Below are positions 1 to 6,787 of a stretch of 7,110 nucleotides of DNA, one piece after another. A model generated the notes under the pieces. The model searched no databases, was not told the DNA's origin, and worked only from the letters and a program-made list of their open reading frames with translations. The translations under genes were made by a program, and so were the position numbers. Location: assembly GCA_021780415.1 (NCBI GenBank), contig JAJXYW010000262.1, positions 1 to 7,110 of the forward strand, read 5' to 3'. Within the stretch, counting starts at the first letter, position 1; every line of letters starts with the position of its first letter. Source of the DNA: Acidobacteriota bacterium (GTDB taxonomy: Bacteria; Acidobacteriota; Terriglobia; Terriglobales; Acidobacteriaceae).

Positions 1-501
1 CAGCGCCGCCAGCGTCGTCGCATCCCAAGGCGCGCCAATAAATCCATACGCATAGCAGGTCGTGCCAAACGGAAAATACGGCGTTCCGTCCGCATATTGG
101 AAGTGAAACTGGTGCGCCGTTCCCACCGGCCCCCGATTGCCCGCCTTCGCCGCAACGCACTCCAGCGCGCCCGTGTGCCCCGCCAGTTCCTTCGCGCTGC
201 TCGTCGTCTCATACGTCCAGCGCCCCGGCGTGTCGGGCGAAAACCGCACCTTGTACACGCCCCCGCCGTCGTAGAAGCCCGTCACCTCCACTGTCCGGTG
301 CTCCAAGGTGAAGAGCGCGCCAAACGTCACATCCACAAAGGGATTCCCGCTCGACGGCCCCTGCAGACTGGCCTCGAACACACCCCACTGCTCCACGGAT
401 TCTGCCGTACCAGCCCGGCGCGGCTGCTCGGCCGGCGCCGCAGAGGCCATCCCCGACACCAGCGCGCCCGCGCCCAGTTTGATCACTTCTCTGCGATCCA
501 T
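1..501 (-). CDS. DUF5060-type putative glycoside hydrolase, N-terminal part (runs off the left edge)
   Basis: The minus strand is open from an ATG at 501 to base 1 (167 codons, no stop), so only the N-terminus is visible. Residues 1-24 look like a twin-arginine signal: DRREVIK at 2-8, a hydrophobic stretch at 8-22 and a possible cleavage after APA at 24. Residues about 35-105 resemble the DUF5060 beta-sandwich (EQWGVFEASLQGP at 37-49, GFYDGGGVYKVRFSPDTPGRWTYET at 75-99 in part). Residues 135-151 (QYADGTPYFPFGTTCYA) match the usual entry into the TIM-barrel-like catalytic domain of DUF5060/DUF5605/DUF4038 proteins, which are linked to polysaccharide breakdown. A GAGAGG ribosome-binding site lies at 506-511, four bases from the ATG, and a sigma70-like promoter lies further upstream. 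The gene is divergent from an IclR regulator. Catalytic residues are outside the window, so substrate and activity are unknown; family assignment is from recalled motifs. Confidence 0.85.
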   Translation of the reverse strand, partial: MDRREVIKLGAGALVSGMASAAPAEQPRRAGTAESVEQWGVFEASLQGPSSGNPFVDVTFGALFTLEHRTVEVTGFYDGGGVYKVRFSPDTPGRWTYETTSSAKELAGHTGALECVAAKAGNRGPVGTAHQFHFQYADGTPYFPFGTTCYAYGFIGAPWDATTLAAL

Positions 502-572
502 CGTTCCTCTCAACCTGCCGCCCTCCGCACTCTCTGTGGCGCAGCTCTCTGGCCACGGTTCCATGGGGTTGC

Positions 573-586
573 AGGCAGCACCGTTC
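573..586. repeat. 14-bp direct repeat, copy 1 (AGGCAGCACCGTTC), over the hydrolase promoter
   Basis: This is an exact copy of the sequence at 743-756, 170 bp away. It covers the -10 edge and likely start site of the minus-strand hydrolase promoter. It is a candidate operator by position only; no family consensus was matched. Confidence 0.5.
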
Positions 587-611
587 TACATGCCTTCCAC
601 TTCACTGTCAA
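583..611 (-). promoter_or_regulatory. Predicted sigma70-type promoter of the DUF5060 hydrolase gene
   Basis: On the minus strand there is a perfect -35 TTGACA (bases 611-606), a 17-bp spacer and a -10 TAGAAC (588-583, 4 of 6 consensus positions). Transcription would start near 576, giving a leader of about 75 nt before the ATG at 501. The -10 overlaps one copy of the 14-bp repeat at 573-586. Confidence 0.6.
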
Positions 612-636
612 ACTAATCCTGCAAAAGTGAAAGTTA

Positions 637-666
637 TTGCACAATTCATCTCCACTCCCGTATAAA
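637..666 (+). promoter_or_regulatory. Predicted sigma70-type promoter of the IclR-family regulator gene
   Basis: TATAAA at 661-666 is a 5-of-6 match to the -10 consensus. TTGCAC at 637-642 is a weak -35 at 18-bp spacing. Transcription would begin near 673, leaving about 84 nt before the ATG at 757. The only in-frame upstream start, a TTG at 637, lies inside this -35, which argues against using it. The two divergent -35 boxes are only 25 bp apart. Confidence 0.5.
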
Positions 667-742
667 GAAGGCGCACAAGGGGAGAGTGACAACACTCGCT
701 GCACGGGTCCACATCCACGCGCACCGCGTCTCTCCACGGGAA

Positions 743-756
743 AGGCAGCACCGTTC
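743..756. repeat. 14-bp direct repeat, copy 2 (AGGCAGCACCGTTC), next to the regulator start codon
   Basis: This is the second exact copy. It contains the AGG of the regulator's ribosome-binding site and ends directly at the ATG at 757. If copy 1 is an operator, this copy could mediate autoregulation; alternatively it is a relic of a small local duplication. Confidence 0.5.
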
Positions 757-1596
757 ATGAAGGGCAAGCCCACCACCGCATCTGAAGCCAAAAAGCCAAT
801 CCGCCGCCGCATTCCCAAGTGGGCGCTCCAGTCCGCCACAGACACGCAGTCCAGCGAGCAGTACTACCTCCGCTCCATCGGCCGCGCCCTCGAAGTTCTC
901 GACTGCTTCGATACGCAGACCGCCCTCGGCCTCAAGGACATCGGCGCAAAAACCGGCTTGCCAGAATCCACCCTCTTTCGCGTCCTGCTCACCCTTGAAA
1001 AGCACGGCTATCTCCAGCAGGCCGTCGACGGCACCTATCAGCTCGCGCCCAAGCTCCGCTTTGGCTGGCTCGTCGAGCAGGCCCGTCAGCTTCGAGACAA
1101 ACTGCGGCCGGAACTCGAACATCTCGCCAATCACTTCAATGAAACCGCCAGCGCGGCATACCTCTACGAAGACCGCATCCACGTCCTCGATTCCGTCGAG
1201 ACCTTCCACGAAATCCGCATGACCAACCGCATCGGCCGCGTCCTCCCGCCCCATTGCAGCGCCATGGGCAAGGCCATCACCGCCTTCCAGGATCAGGCAC
1301 TCGCCGATCAGATTCTCGAAATCTACGGCCTCTCCCGCCGCACCGAGCACACCATCACCGACCGCGCCCGCCTCTTCGAGCAGTACGCCGAGATCCGTCG
1401 CACCGGCATCGCCGCTGATCGCGAAGAGTCCATCCTCGGCGGCATCTGCTACAGCGCCGCCATCCGCCCCGCGGGCAAACCCGTCGTTGCCGCGCTCAGC
1501 CTCTCCACGCCTATCATCCGCATGACGCCCGAGCGCGACGAAGCCACCCGCAAAGCCGTGCTCGAAGCCGCACAGCGGATCGCCAAAGCCTGCTGA
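757..1596 (+). CDS. IclR-family transcriptional regulator
   Basis: This is a predicted DNA-binding regulator of 279 residues, normal for IclR proteins (about 250-280). The N-terminal winged helix-turn-helix spans residues about 37-103: YYLRSIGRALEVLDCF at 36-51, then GLKDIGAKTGLPESTLFRVLLTLEKHGYLQ at 58-87 (in two pieces) as the HTH, and the wing DGTYQLAPKL at 91-100. The effector-binding domain follows, with PPHCSAMGKAITAF at 164-177, GIAADREESILGGICYSAAI at 217-236 and VVAALSLSTPIIRMT at 243-257, in the positions of the family's signature blocks. I chose ATG 757 because a GGGAAAGG ribosome-binding site lies at 738-745 and because a start at the upstream TTG (637) would add 40 low-complexity residues lying within the promoter. 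The first 35 residues are a basic tail. It is divergent from the DUF5060 hydrolase, suggesting control of that gene and possibly of itself. The ligand is unknown; sugar acids are common in the family. Confidence 0.93.
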   Translation: MKGKPTTASEAKKPIRRRIPKWALQSATDTQSSEQYYLRSIGRALEVLDCFDTQTALGLKDIGAKTGLPESTLFRVLLTLEKHGYLQQAVDGTYQLAPKLRFGWLVEQARQLRDKLRPELEHLANHFNETASAAYLYEDRIHVLDSVETFHEIRMTNRIGRVLPPHCSAMGKAITAFQDQALADQILEIYGLSRRTEHTITDRARLFEQYAEIRRTGIAADREESILGGICYSAAIRPAGKPVVAALSLSTPIIRMTPERDEATRKAVLEAAQRIAKAC

Positions 1597-1745
1597 ACCC
1601 CGCTCCAGCACTGCATCATTCCTGCGCCAGTCCGGTTGCGGGGCATCCCGCGGAAACCGCCCCGGATGCACCCTGATCCTGAACCATCCCTAAAAATTAA
1701 TTCCGCATAGCGGCACCTCTTCGGACCAATATCGGAAAGCGCGCC

Positions 1746-1764
1746 GAAAATCTCATTGATTTTC
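1746..1764. promoter_or_regulatory. 19-bp palindrome, candidate operator upstream of the TonB receptor
   Basis: GAAAATC (1746-1752) and its exact reverse complement GATTTTC (1758-1764) flank a 5-bp centre. It lies about 60 bp upstream of the receptor -35, within an AT-rich stretch. Related ATTTTC words occur at 1759, 1790 and 1810, and ATTTTCCAAAAT at 1810-1821 is itself a 5-bp inverted repeat. The site resembles regulator operators in size and symmetry; the bound protein is unknown, and the neighbouring IclR protein is a guess. Confidence 0.45.
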
Positions 1765-1825
1765 CATTCTTTCTGAACGTGCAACGCTAATTTTCAAAAG
1801 ATGCTTCTTATTTTCCAAAATGTCC

Positions 1826-1854
1826 TTGACACCCGATTACCCACTTCTTATCGT
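1826..1854 (+). promoter_or_regulatory. Predicted sigma70-type promoter of the TonB receptor gene
   Basis: A perfect TTGACA (1826-1831) is followed, after a 17-bp spacer, by TATCGT (1849-1854, 4 of 6 positions including the first TAT and final T). Transcription would start near 1861, leaving a leader of about 50 nt before the ATG at 1911. Confidence 0.6.
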
Positions 1855-1910
1855 GGCTGAGCCTCGACACGAAGGCACTTGTCCCAGTCGCAAACTACAA
1901 CGGAGTCCCC

Positions 1911-4900
1911 ATGAAGCGCTTTCTCGCAGTTGCTCTCGCAGTGATCTCTCTGTCCAGCATGGCCCTCGCGCAGGAGATGCGCGCCACCCTTACAGGCCGC
2001 GTCACTGACCCGACCGGCGCCATCGTTCCTAACGCGCAGATTGAAATCACCAACACAGCCACCGGCGCCAAGACGATTCTCAAGTCGAATGCCTCCGGCA
2101 ACTACACAGCACCTTTCCTGGTGCCCGGCCCCTACGACGTCCAGGCCACCATGTCTGGGTTCAAGACCTACATCCACACCGGCCTCCAGTTACAGACCGA
2201 GCAAACTGTCGTCGAGAATGTCACCCTCGCCGTCGGCAAGGTCGATGAGACTGTCACCGTCACTGCGGAGACGCCCCTCGTTGACGTCGCCACCGCCTCC
2301 ACCGGCCAGGAGCTGACGGCCGAGGAAGTCGAAGACCTGCCGAGTAACGGCCGTTCGCCCATCGGCTTCGCCCACCTGGAATACGGCGCAGTCGCCAAGG
2401 GCAAGCACTCCGAGTCCCAGGTCACCCCCTTCGGCAACTCCACCGGCGACGACTTCTCCCTCGGCGGCGGCGCATCGGCCTCCAACGAGCTGCTGCTCAA
2501 TGGCGTTCCCAACATGGAAGACTCCGGCCGCACCTCCGGCTTCAGCCCGGAGCTTGACGCCGTCAACGCCGTCCACGTCGATGAGTTCGCTGCCAACGCG
2601 GCCCTCGGCGACACCTCCGGCGGCACCGTCAACATCACCACCAAGTCCGGCACCAACAACCTCCACGGCACCGCATCCGAGTACTACGCCGGTTCCCGTC
2701 CCTTCACAGCCGAGCCCTACTTCACCAAGCACGGCTCCACCGTTCCCTCCACCCACTTCAACCAGTACGCGGTCACCATCGGCGGACCAGTCGAAATTCC
2801 GCACCTCATCCACGGCCGTAACAAGCTCTTCTTCTTCTATGCATTTGAGGGCTACGACGGCAACGCGCCTAACACCATCATCACCACCGTGCCCACGCAG
2901 GCTGAACGCAACGGCGACTTCTCCAACCTTTTGACCACAACCAGCAATCCGCAGCTCTACAACCCTTTCACCGCCACGCTTTCCGGCAACAAGGTCGTCC
3001 GCAATGCGATTCCCGGCAACGTCCTCTCTAACGCCGGCCTCACCGTCAACCCCATCGCGCAGGCGTATCTCAAGCTTGTGCCCATGCCCAACTACAGCGG
3101 CCCTTCCACCAAGCCCGATGGCGAGAACAACTTCTTTGCCAGCGATCCCACAGTCAATAACTACAAGTCCAACGAGGCTCGCATCGACTGGAACGCCAGC
3201 CAGCTCGACAAGGTCTTCTTCGAGTTCCATAGCAGCCACTACACCAACGCTCAAAACAACATCTTCGGCAATTCCCTCACCGGCACCACCTCCACCGTCA
3301 ACCTCCTCGGCGGTCAGGTCGACAACGTCAAAACCTTCTCGCCCTCCCTCAGCCTCGAGTCGCGCCTCGGCTTCAGCCGCTATGAGACCTTCTCCGGCCC
3401 CAACAGCCTCGGCCAGAGTCCATCCTCTCTCGGATTCCCAGGCTACCTCGCGGGCAACTCGACCGCGCTGGCGCTTCCCTGGGTCATCTTCTCTGACTCC
3501 GGGTCCATCGCCAACTACAGCGCTACACCCGGAAATCGCGAGTTCTTTGATGAAACTCAGCTCTTTGCCAGCCTGAACAAAACCTGGGGACACCACTCCT
3601 TCAAGTTCGGCCCCGACATTCGCGTCAATAAGGACTCAGCCGTCTCGCCTGGTCGCGCAAACGGCGCCTTCCTATTTCAATCCACCAACGGAGACTTTGT
3701 TACGTCCGGCAGCAGCGGACAACCCCAGGGTTTCGGCGGCGCGCTCGCGCTCTTTGAACTAGGACTCCCCGGCGTTGGCGCATACGATTTGGATACGCGC
3801 TTCCAGTACGACAACTGGTACATGGGCTTCTTCGCACAGGATGACTGGAAAGTATTGCCCAATTTCACCCTCAGCGTCGGCTTACGTATCGAGCATGAAA
3901 CGCCGCTGGTTGAAAGCAACAACCAGATGGTCGCTGGCTGGAATCCCACGACCGTAAACGCAGTGACCGCGCCAGCTGCAGCCGCTTATGCTGCGCACCC
4001 GGTTTCTGAACTCCCGGCCAGCAACTTCTCCGCCACTGGCGGCATCAACTACGCCACCAGCAGCAATCGCTCGCCTTACTCCACCGCGCCTGTCTACCTT
4101 AGCCCTCGCATCGGCTTTTCCTATGCGCCAACGATGTTCAACAACACCCTGGCCATTCGCGGCGGCTTCGGCATCTTCGTCAATCCTTTCAATGACTACA
4201 ACGCCGGTCCCAGCTATGGGTTCTCACAAAGCACGTTCATGATTACCTCCACCAACAACAACCTCACCCCGGCAACCACTGACGCCGACCCATTTCCCAC
4301 AGCAGCCAATCCCATCGTCAAGCCCTACGGTAGCAAGTACGGCATCAACACCAACCTCGGCAGCAGCATCTTCTACTACGGTCCAGCCAAGGTCCCCTAC
4401 TCGCAGAAGTGGAGCCTCGACGTACAGAAGCAGTTCAGAGCCAACTGGCTCGCTGAAGTCGGTTACCTCGGCGATCATCAGGTCCACAACTCCTACACCA
4501 ATAACGACAGTCAGGCTGGCCTGTTGCCCTTCCTCGCGCATCAGCCCACTTTTGACAAGACCCTCACCACCCAGTTGAATTCCTCCACCACAAACCCGTT
4601 CTACGGCATCATCCCCGGGCCCGCGACCGGCCTCAACTCGTCCAAAACGGTGAGCGTCGCCTCGCTCCTCCACAACTACCCTGAGTACACGGGAGTCTCT
4701 CACGCCCTTATCCCGGGTGCCAGTGCCAACTTCAACGCGCTCATGCTGCGCCTGACCAAGCGCATGTCCCACGGAGTTGAGTTCAACTTCAACTACGAGT
4801 ACTCCCGCCAGCTCGGCTACTACACCCAGCTCAACGCCGGCGGCCCGCTCTGGTACGGAGAAACCACCTCCGACTTCCCGAACCACGCCTCCGTTACCGT

Positions 4901-5396
4901 CATCTATCAGCTGCCCTTCGGCAAGGGCCGCATGTTCCTGCATGACTCCACCCTGCTCAGCGAGATCGTTGGCGGATGGGAACTCTCGTCCATCTATCAG
5001 TACCTCTCCGGCACGCCGCTCGGCTGGGGCAACGCCATCTACAACGGCACCTGGAGCGACTTCCACAACAACCCGCACGACACCACAACGGCGTCCTTCA
5101 ACACCACGCCCTTTGATCGCGTCGCGGCCGACCAGCCCAACGGATACAACTACCGCACCTTCCCGCAGTACCTGCTGCGGTCTGACCCAACCAAGAACTT
5201 TGACTTCTCCATCCTCAAGGACTTCACCATCGGCGAGCGCATGATCATCCAGCCCCGCGTCGATGCCTTCAACGCCTTCAACCGCGCTCAATTCCAAGGC
5301 GCTAACACCAGCCCCACGTCCTCCGCATTCGGCGACGTGAGCAAGCAGCTCAACGCCAACCGTACTCTTCAGGGCGGCATCCACTTCCTCTTCTAA
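1911..5396 (+). CDS. TonB-dependent receptor, Oar-like, with N-terminal carboxypeptidase-regulatory domain
   Basis: This is an outer-membrane active-transport receptor of 1161 residues, within the usual 1000-1250 of acidobacterial members. Residues 1-20 form a Sec signal peptide ending ALA before Gln21. Residues about 24-108 are a carboxypeptidase-regulatory-like beta-sandwich (LTGRVTDPTGAIVPNAQIEI at 27-46, SGNYTAPFLVPGPYDVQA at 62-79). DETVTVTAE at 112-120 resembles a TonB box (compare BtuB DTLVVTA). The plug follows, with SNELLLNGVPN at 191-201 and GGTVNITTKSGTNNLHG at 237-253. The rest is barrel, including repeated aromatic-rich strands and a C-terminus ending in Phe (GGIHFLF), as expected for Bam-dependent insertion. 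The ribosome-binding site is CGGAG at 1901-1905, five bases before the ATG. A promoter precedes it and an intrinsic terminator follows, so it appears monocistronic; no SusD-like partner is present. The substrate cannot be read from sequence; the nearby hydrolase suggests oligosaccharides. Confidence 0.95.
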   Translation: MKRFLAVALAVISLSSMALAQEMRATLTGRVTDPTGAIVPNAQIEITNTATGAKTILKSNASGNYTAPFLVPGPYDVQATMSGFKTYIHTGLQLQTEQTVVENVTLAVGKVDETVTVTAETPLVDVATASTGQELTAEEVEDLPSNGRSPIGFAHLEYGAVAKGKHSESQVTPFGNSTGDDFSLGGGASASNELLLNGVPNMEDSGRTSGFSPELDAVNAVHVDEFAANAALGDTSGGTVNITTKSGTNNLHGTASEYYAGSRPFTAEPYFTKHGSTVPSTHFNQYAVTIGGPVEIPHLIHGRNKLFFFYAFEGYDGNAPNTIITTVPTQAERNGDFSNLLTTTSNPQLYNPFTATLSGNKVVRNAIPGNVLSNAGLTVNPIAQAYLKLVPMPNYSGPSTKPDGENNFFASDPTVNNYKSNEARIDWNASQLDKVFFEFHSSHYTNAQNNIFGNSLTGTTSTVNLLGGQVDNVKTFSPSLSLESRLGFSRYETFSGPNSLGQSPSSLGFPGYLAGNSTALALPWVIFSDSGSIANYSATPGNREFFDETQLFASLNKTWGHHSFKFGPDIRVNKDSAVSPGRANGAFLFQSTNGDFVTSGSSGQPQGFGGALALFELGLPGVGAYDLDTRFQYDNWYMGFFAQDDWKVLPNFTLSVGLRIEHETPLVESNNQMVAGWNPTTVNAVTAPAAAAYAAHPVSELPASNFSATGGINYATSSNRSPYSTAPVYLSPRIGFSYAPTMFNNTLAIRGGFGIFVNPFNDYNAGPSYGFSQSTFMITSTNNNLTPATTDADPFPTAANPIVKPYGSKYGINTNLGSSIFYYGPAKVPYSQKWSLDVQKQFRANWLAEVGYLGDHQVHNSYTNNDSQAGLLPFLAHQPTFDKTLTTQLNSSTTNPFYGIIPGPATGLNSSKTVSVASLLHNYPEYTGVSHALIPGASANFNALMLRLTKRMSHGVEFNFNYEYSRQLGYYTQLNAGGPLWYGETTSDFPNHASVTVIYQLPFGKGRMFLHDSTLLSEIVGGWELSSIYQYLSGTPLGWGNAIYNGTWSDFHNNPHDTTTASFNTTPFDRVAADQPNGYNYRTFPQYLLRSDPTKNFDFSILKDFTIGERMIIQPRVDAFNAFNRAQFQGANTSPTSSAFGDVSKQLNANRTLQGGIHFLF

Positions 5397-5420
5397 CTGG
5401 CGCAGTCGGCCTCCTGCAAG

Positions 5421-5454
5421 AAGGGACGTGCTCCGGCGCGTCCCTTGCTTTTTT
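5421..5454 (+). terminator. Intrinsic terminator of the TonB receptor gene
   Basis: AAGGGACG (5421-5428) pairs exactly with CGTCCCTT (5439-5446). The stem continues inward by a T-G wobble, G-C and C-G pairs around a TCCG tetraloop (5432-5435), a member of the very stable cUNCGg class. A run of six T's follows at 5449-5454. It starts 25 bases after the receptor stop codon. Confidence 0.93.
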
Positions 5455-5580
5455 CTCCGCTGCGCTCCCAACGCGCTCGCTCCTCACCACCGCATGAGTC
5501 GTCGCGAAGATCCCGTCCCGCATCGACCTGCATCGCCGGTCAAGCTCGCCGCTCTGATCTCGGCATCGATAATAGGAGCA

Positions 5581-6360
5581 ATGCCCTTCACCCTCTCGCA
5601 TCCCGCGGCAGCTCTTCCGTTTCTGCGCACGCGCCTGCTTCCCTCCGCGCTGGTCATCGGCTCCATGGTGCCCGACTTCGAGTACTTCCTCCGCTTCTCG
5701 CCCAAAGGAGGATTCGGTCATACCCTTCCCGGCGTCTTTCTCTTTGACCTGCCCGTCGGGCTCATCGCCTTCTGGCTTTTCCACGCCTTTCTCAAGGAGC
5801 CGCTCTATTCCTGGCTGCCGCAGCCCGTGCAGCAGCGGATTTCGCTTGGCCCTTCATCCCCTTCCGTCCAAAGCCCCGCGCACTTGGTTCTCGCTCTGCT
5901 CTCCATCCTCACCGGCATCGCCACGCACATCCTCTGGGACTCTTTCACCCACCGGGGCTTCTGGCTCTACCGCCACTGGCTCTTCCTTCACCGCACCATC
6001 GCGCTGCCCGATGGCTTCCAACTGGAATATCTGCGCGTCATCCAGCACGTCAGCACGGCCGTCGGCGCCGCAGTGCTCCTGTTCTGGCTCAGACACTGGT
6101 ATCGCAGAACACCCCCAAACCAGCCAGTATTCGCGCAATCTTCTCAACGCACGCCGCGCGCCTCGCTCCTCCTGATCTCCCTCATCGCCCTCACCGCCGC
6201 CGTCTTTCGCGCATTCGCCATCACCGGATGCAGCGCTCCGGAAAGCATCACAGGAGACAAATACGTCTTTGAACGCGCCGTCATCACGGGCATCACGGTC
6301 TTCTGGTGCGGCGTCGTCGCCTACGGAGTCGTTCGCGCAAGAGCGCGCAACCAGAGCTAG
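5581..6360 (+). CDS. DUF4184 family integral membrane protein
   Basis: This 259-residue protein begins MPFTLSHPAAALPF, the typical start of DUF4184 proteins. That decides the start at 5581, even though the reading frame is open upstream into the preceding terminator. An AGGAG lies at 5574-5578, only two bases from the ATG, which is unusually close. Conserved polar blocks sit in or beside membrane segments: SHP at 6-8, GSMVPDFEY at 27-35, GHTLPG at 46-51 and HILWDSFTHRGFW at 116-128. The His/Asp pattern recalls membrane-bound metal-dependent hydrolases of the YdjM type; a hydrolase role is inference. Likely membrane helices are at about 51-70, 101-119, 154-170, 195-213 and 233-251. No clear promoter was seen in the 126 bp after the receptor terminator. 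ATG 5494 is an alternative start adding 29 residues, without a ribosome-binding site. Its biological role is unknown. Confidence 0.85.
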   Translation: MPFTLSHPAAALPFLRTRLLPSALVIGSMVPDFEYFLRFSPKGGFGHTLPGVFLFDLPVGLIAFWLFHAFLKEPLYSWLPQPVQQRISLGPSSPSVQSPAHLVLALLSILTGIATHILWDSFTHRGFWLYRHWLFLHRTIALPDGFQLEYLRVIQHVSTAVGAAVLLFWLRHWYRRTPPNQPVFAQSSQRTPRASLLLISLIALTAAVFRAFAITGCSAPESITGDKYVFERAVITGITVFWCGVVAYGVVRARARNQS

Positions 6361-6403
6361 ACTCTGCAACCCTCATTCGCATCCAGTCACCGGGCCACGC
6401 CAG

Positions 6404-6451
6404 ATGCCCCATCCAATGCGCAGCCCCATCGCGCATTGGGTGGGAGAGCAT
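6404..6451 (+). repeat. Hairpin repeat type C (single copy)
   Basis: CCCATCCAATGCGC (6408-6421) pairs with GCGCATTGGGTGGG (6431-6444) over 14 bp with one T-G wobble and a 9-nt loop. A further ATGC/GCAT pairing (6404-6407 with 6448-6451) closes it outside a 3-nt bulge. Its ends (CCCCAT and GTGGG) match the A and B hairpins downstream, but its core does not. It starts 44 bases after the DUF4184 stop codon; without a T-run it is not a classic terminator. Confidence 0.8.
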
Positions 6452-6496
6452 GACCCCACGCTTCCGCACCCCACCCTCAAATCTTCCCCGCCACAA

Positions 6497-6549
6497 ACCT
6501 CGGGTGTCCCGTCTTCACCGATGCGCGACAGCGCAGCGGTTAAGGTGGG
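6497..6549 (+). repeat. Hairpin repeat A1
   Basis: The outer stem pairs 6508-6520 with 6537-6549, with a mismatch at C6516/T6541 and wobbles at 6511 and 6512. The inner stem TGCGC/GCGCA (6522-6526 with 6531-6535) closes a GACA tetraloop. The upstream mini-stem is ACC-TCG-GGT (6497-6505). It carries G6511 where A2 and A3 have A, so an A-T pair becomes G-T and pairing is kept. Confidence 0.8.
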
Positions 6550-6565
6550 AATAAATTCACCACAA

Positions 6566-6618
6566 ACCTTCGGGTACCCCATTCATGACGGACGCGGAGC
6601 GAACGTCATGAGTGGGTA
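6566..6618 (+). repeat. Hairpin repeat B1
   Basis: CCCATTCATGACG (6578-6590) pairs with CGTCATGAGTGGG (6604-6616) over 13 bp with one T-G wobble. TA (6575-6576) and TA (6617-6618) extend it across a bulged C, and CGC/GCG form an inner stem with a GGA loop. The mini-stem ACC-TTCG-GGT is at 6566-6575. Confidence 0.8.
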
Positions 6619-6642
6619 ACCACAACTCCACACCAGCCACAA

Positions 6643-6696
6643 ACCTTCGGGTGCCCCATCTTCACCGATGCGCGACAGCGCAGCGGTTAAGGTGGG
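6643..6696 (+). repeat. Hairpin repeat A2
   Basis: The outer stem pairs 6655-6667 with 6684-6696 (one T-G wobble, one C/T mismatch). The inner stem TGCGC/GCGCA closes a GACA loop at 6674-6677. The mini-stem ACC-TTCG-GGT is at 6643-6652. Confidence 0.8.
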
Positions 6697-6712
6697 AATC
6701 AACCCAACACCA

Positions 6713-6764
6713 ACCGCGGGTGCCCCATTCATGACGGACGCGCAGCGAACGTCATGAGTGGGCA
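6713..6764 (+). repeat. Hairpin repeat B2
   Basis: The stem pairs 6724-6736 with 6750-6762. The outer extension is TG (6721-6722) with CA (6763-6764), where B1 has TA with TA, a compensatory A-T to G-C change. The inner CGC/GCG loop is GCA where B1 has GGA. The mini-stem is ACC-GCG-GGT (6713-6721). Confidence 0.8.
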
Positions 6765-6787
6765 ACCACAACCCCACACCCGCCAAC

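Larger units (their letters stand above)
1597..1910. other. Intergenic region between the regulator and the TonB receptor
   Basis: This 314-bp gap has no supportable gene. The first part is GC-rich and can form weak stems (CGGGGC at 1639-1644 with GCCCCG at 1659-1664) without a following T-run, so no convincing terminator for the regulator is seen. From about 1683 to 1825 it becomes clearly AT-rich, and it ends with the receptor promoter and leader. Confidence 0.7.

Noticed and set aside
601..631. TTCACT-N19-AGTGAA inverted repeat between the divergent promoters
   Set aside because: It has only 6-bp arms with a 19-bp spacer, which is too weak to call an operator without comparison to other genomes.
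637..756. TTG at 637 as the start of the IclR regulator
   Set aside because: It would add 40 residues without family similarity, has no ribosome-binding site, and lies within the predicted -35 box.
1638..1664. Terminator for the IclR gene
   Set aside because: Only short competing GC stems are present, and no T-run follows them.
646..1671. Long minus-strand open frame opposite the IclR gene (341 codons)
   Set aside because: It is Gly/Ala/Glu-rich with no recognisable domain and is fully antisense to a clear IclR gene; such frames are common opposite C/G-ending codons.
2190..3596. Minus-strand open frame of 468 codons inside the receptor gene
   Set aside because: It is a low-complexity Gly/Val/Glu translation, antisense to a continuous receptor with recognised domains, with no promoter or ribosome-binding site noted.
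4224..5471. Minus-strand open frame of 415 codons over the receptor C-terminus
   Set aside because: It is the same kind of antisense artefact, and it begins beyond the receptor terminator without a ribosome-binding site noted.
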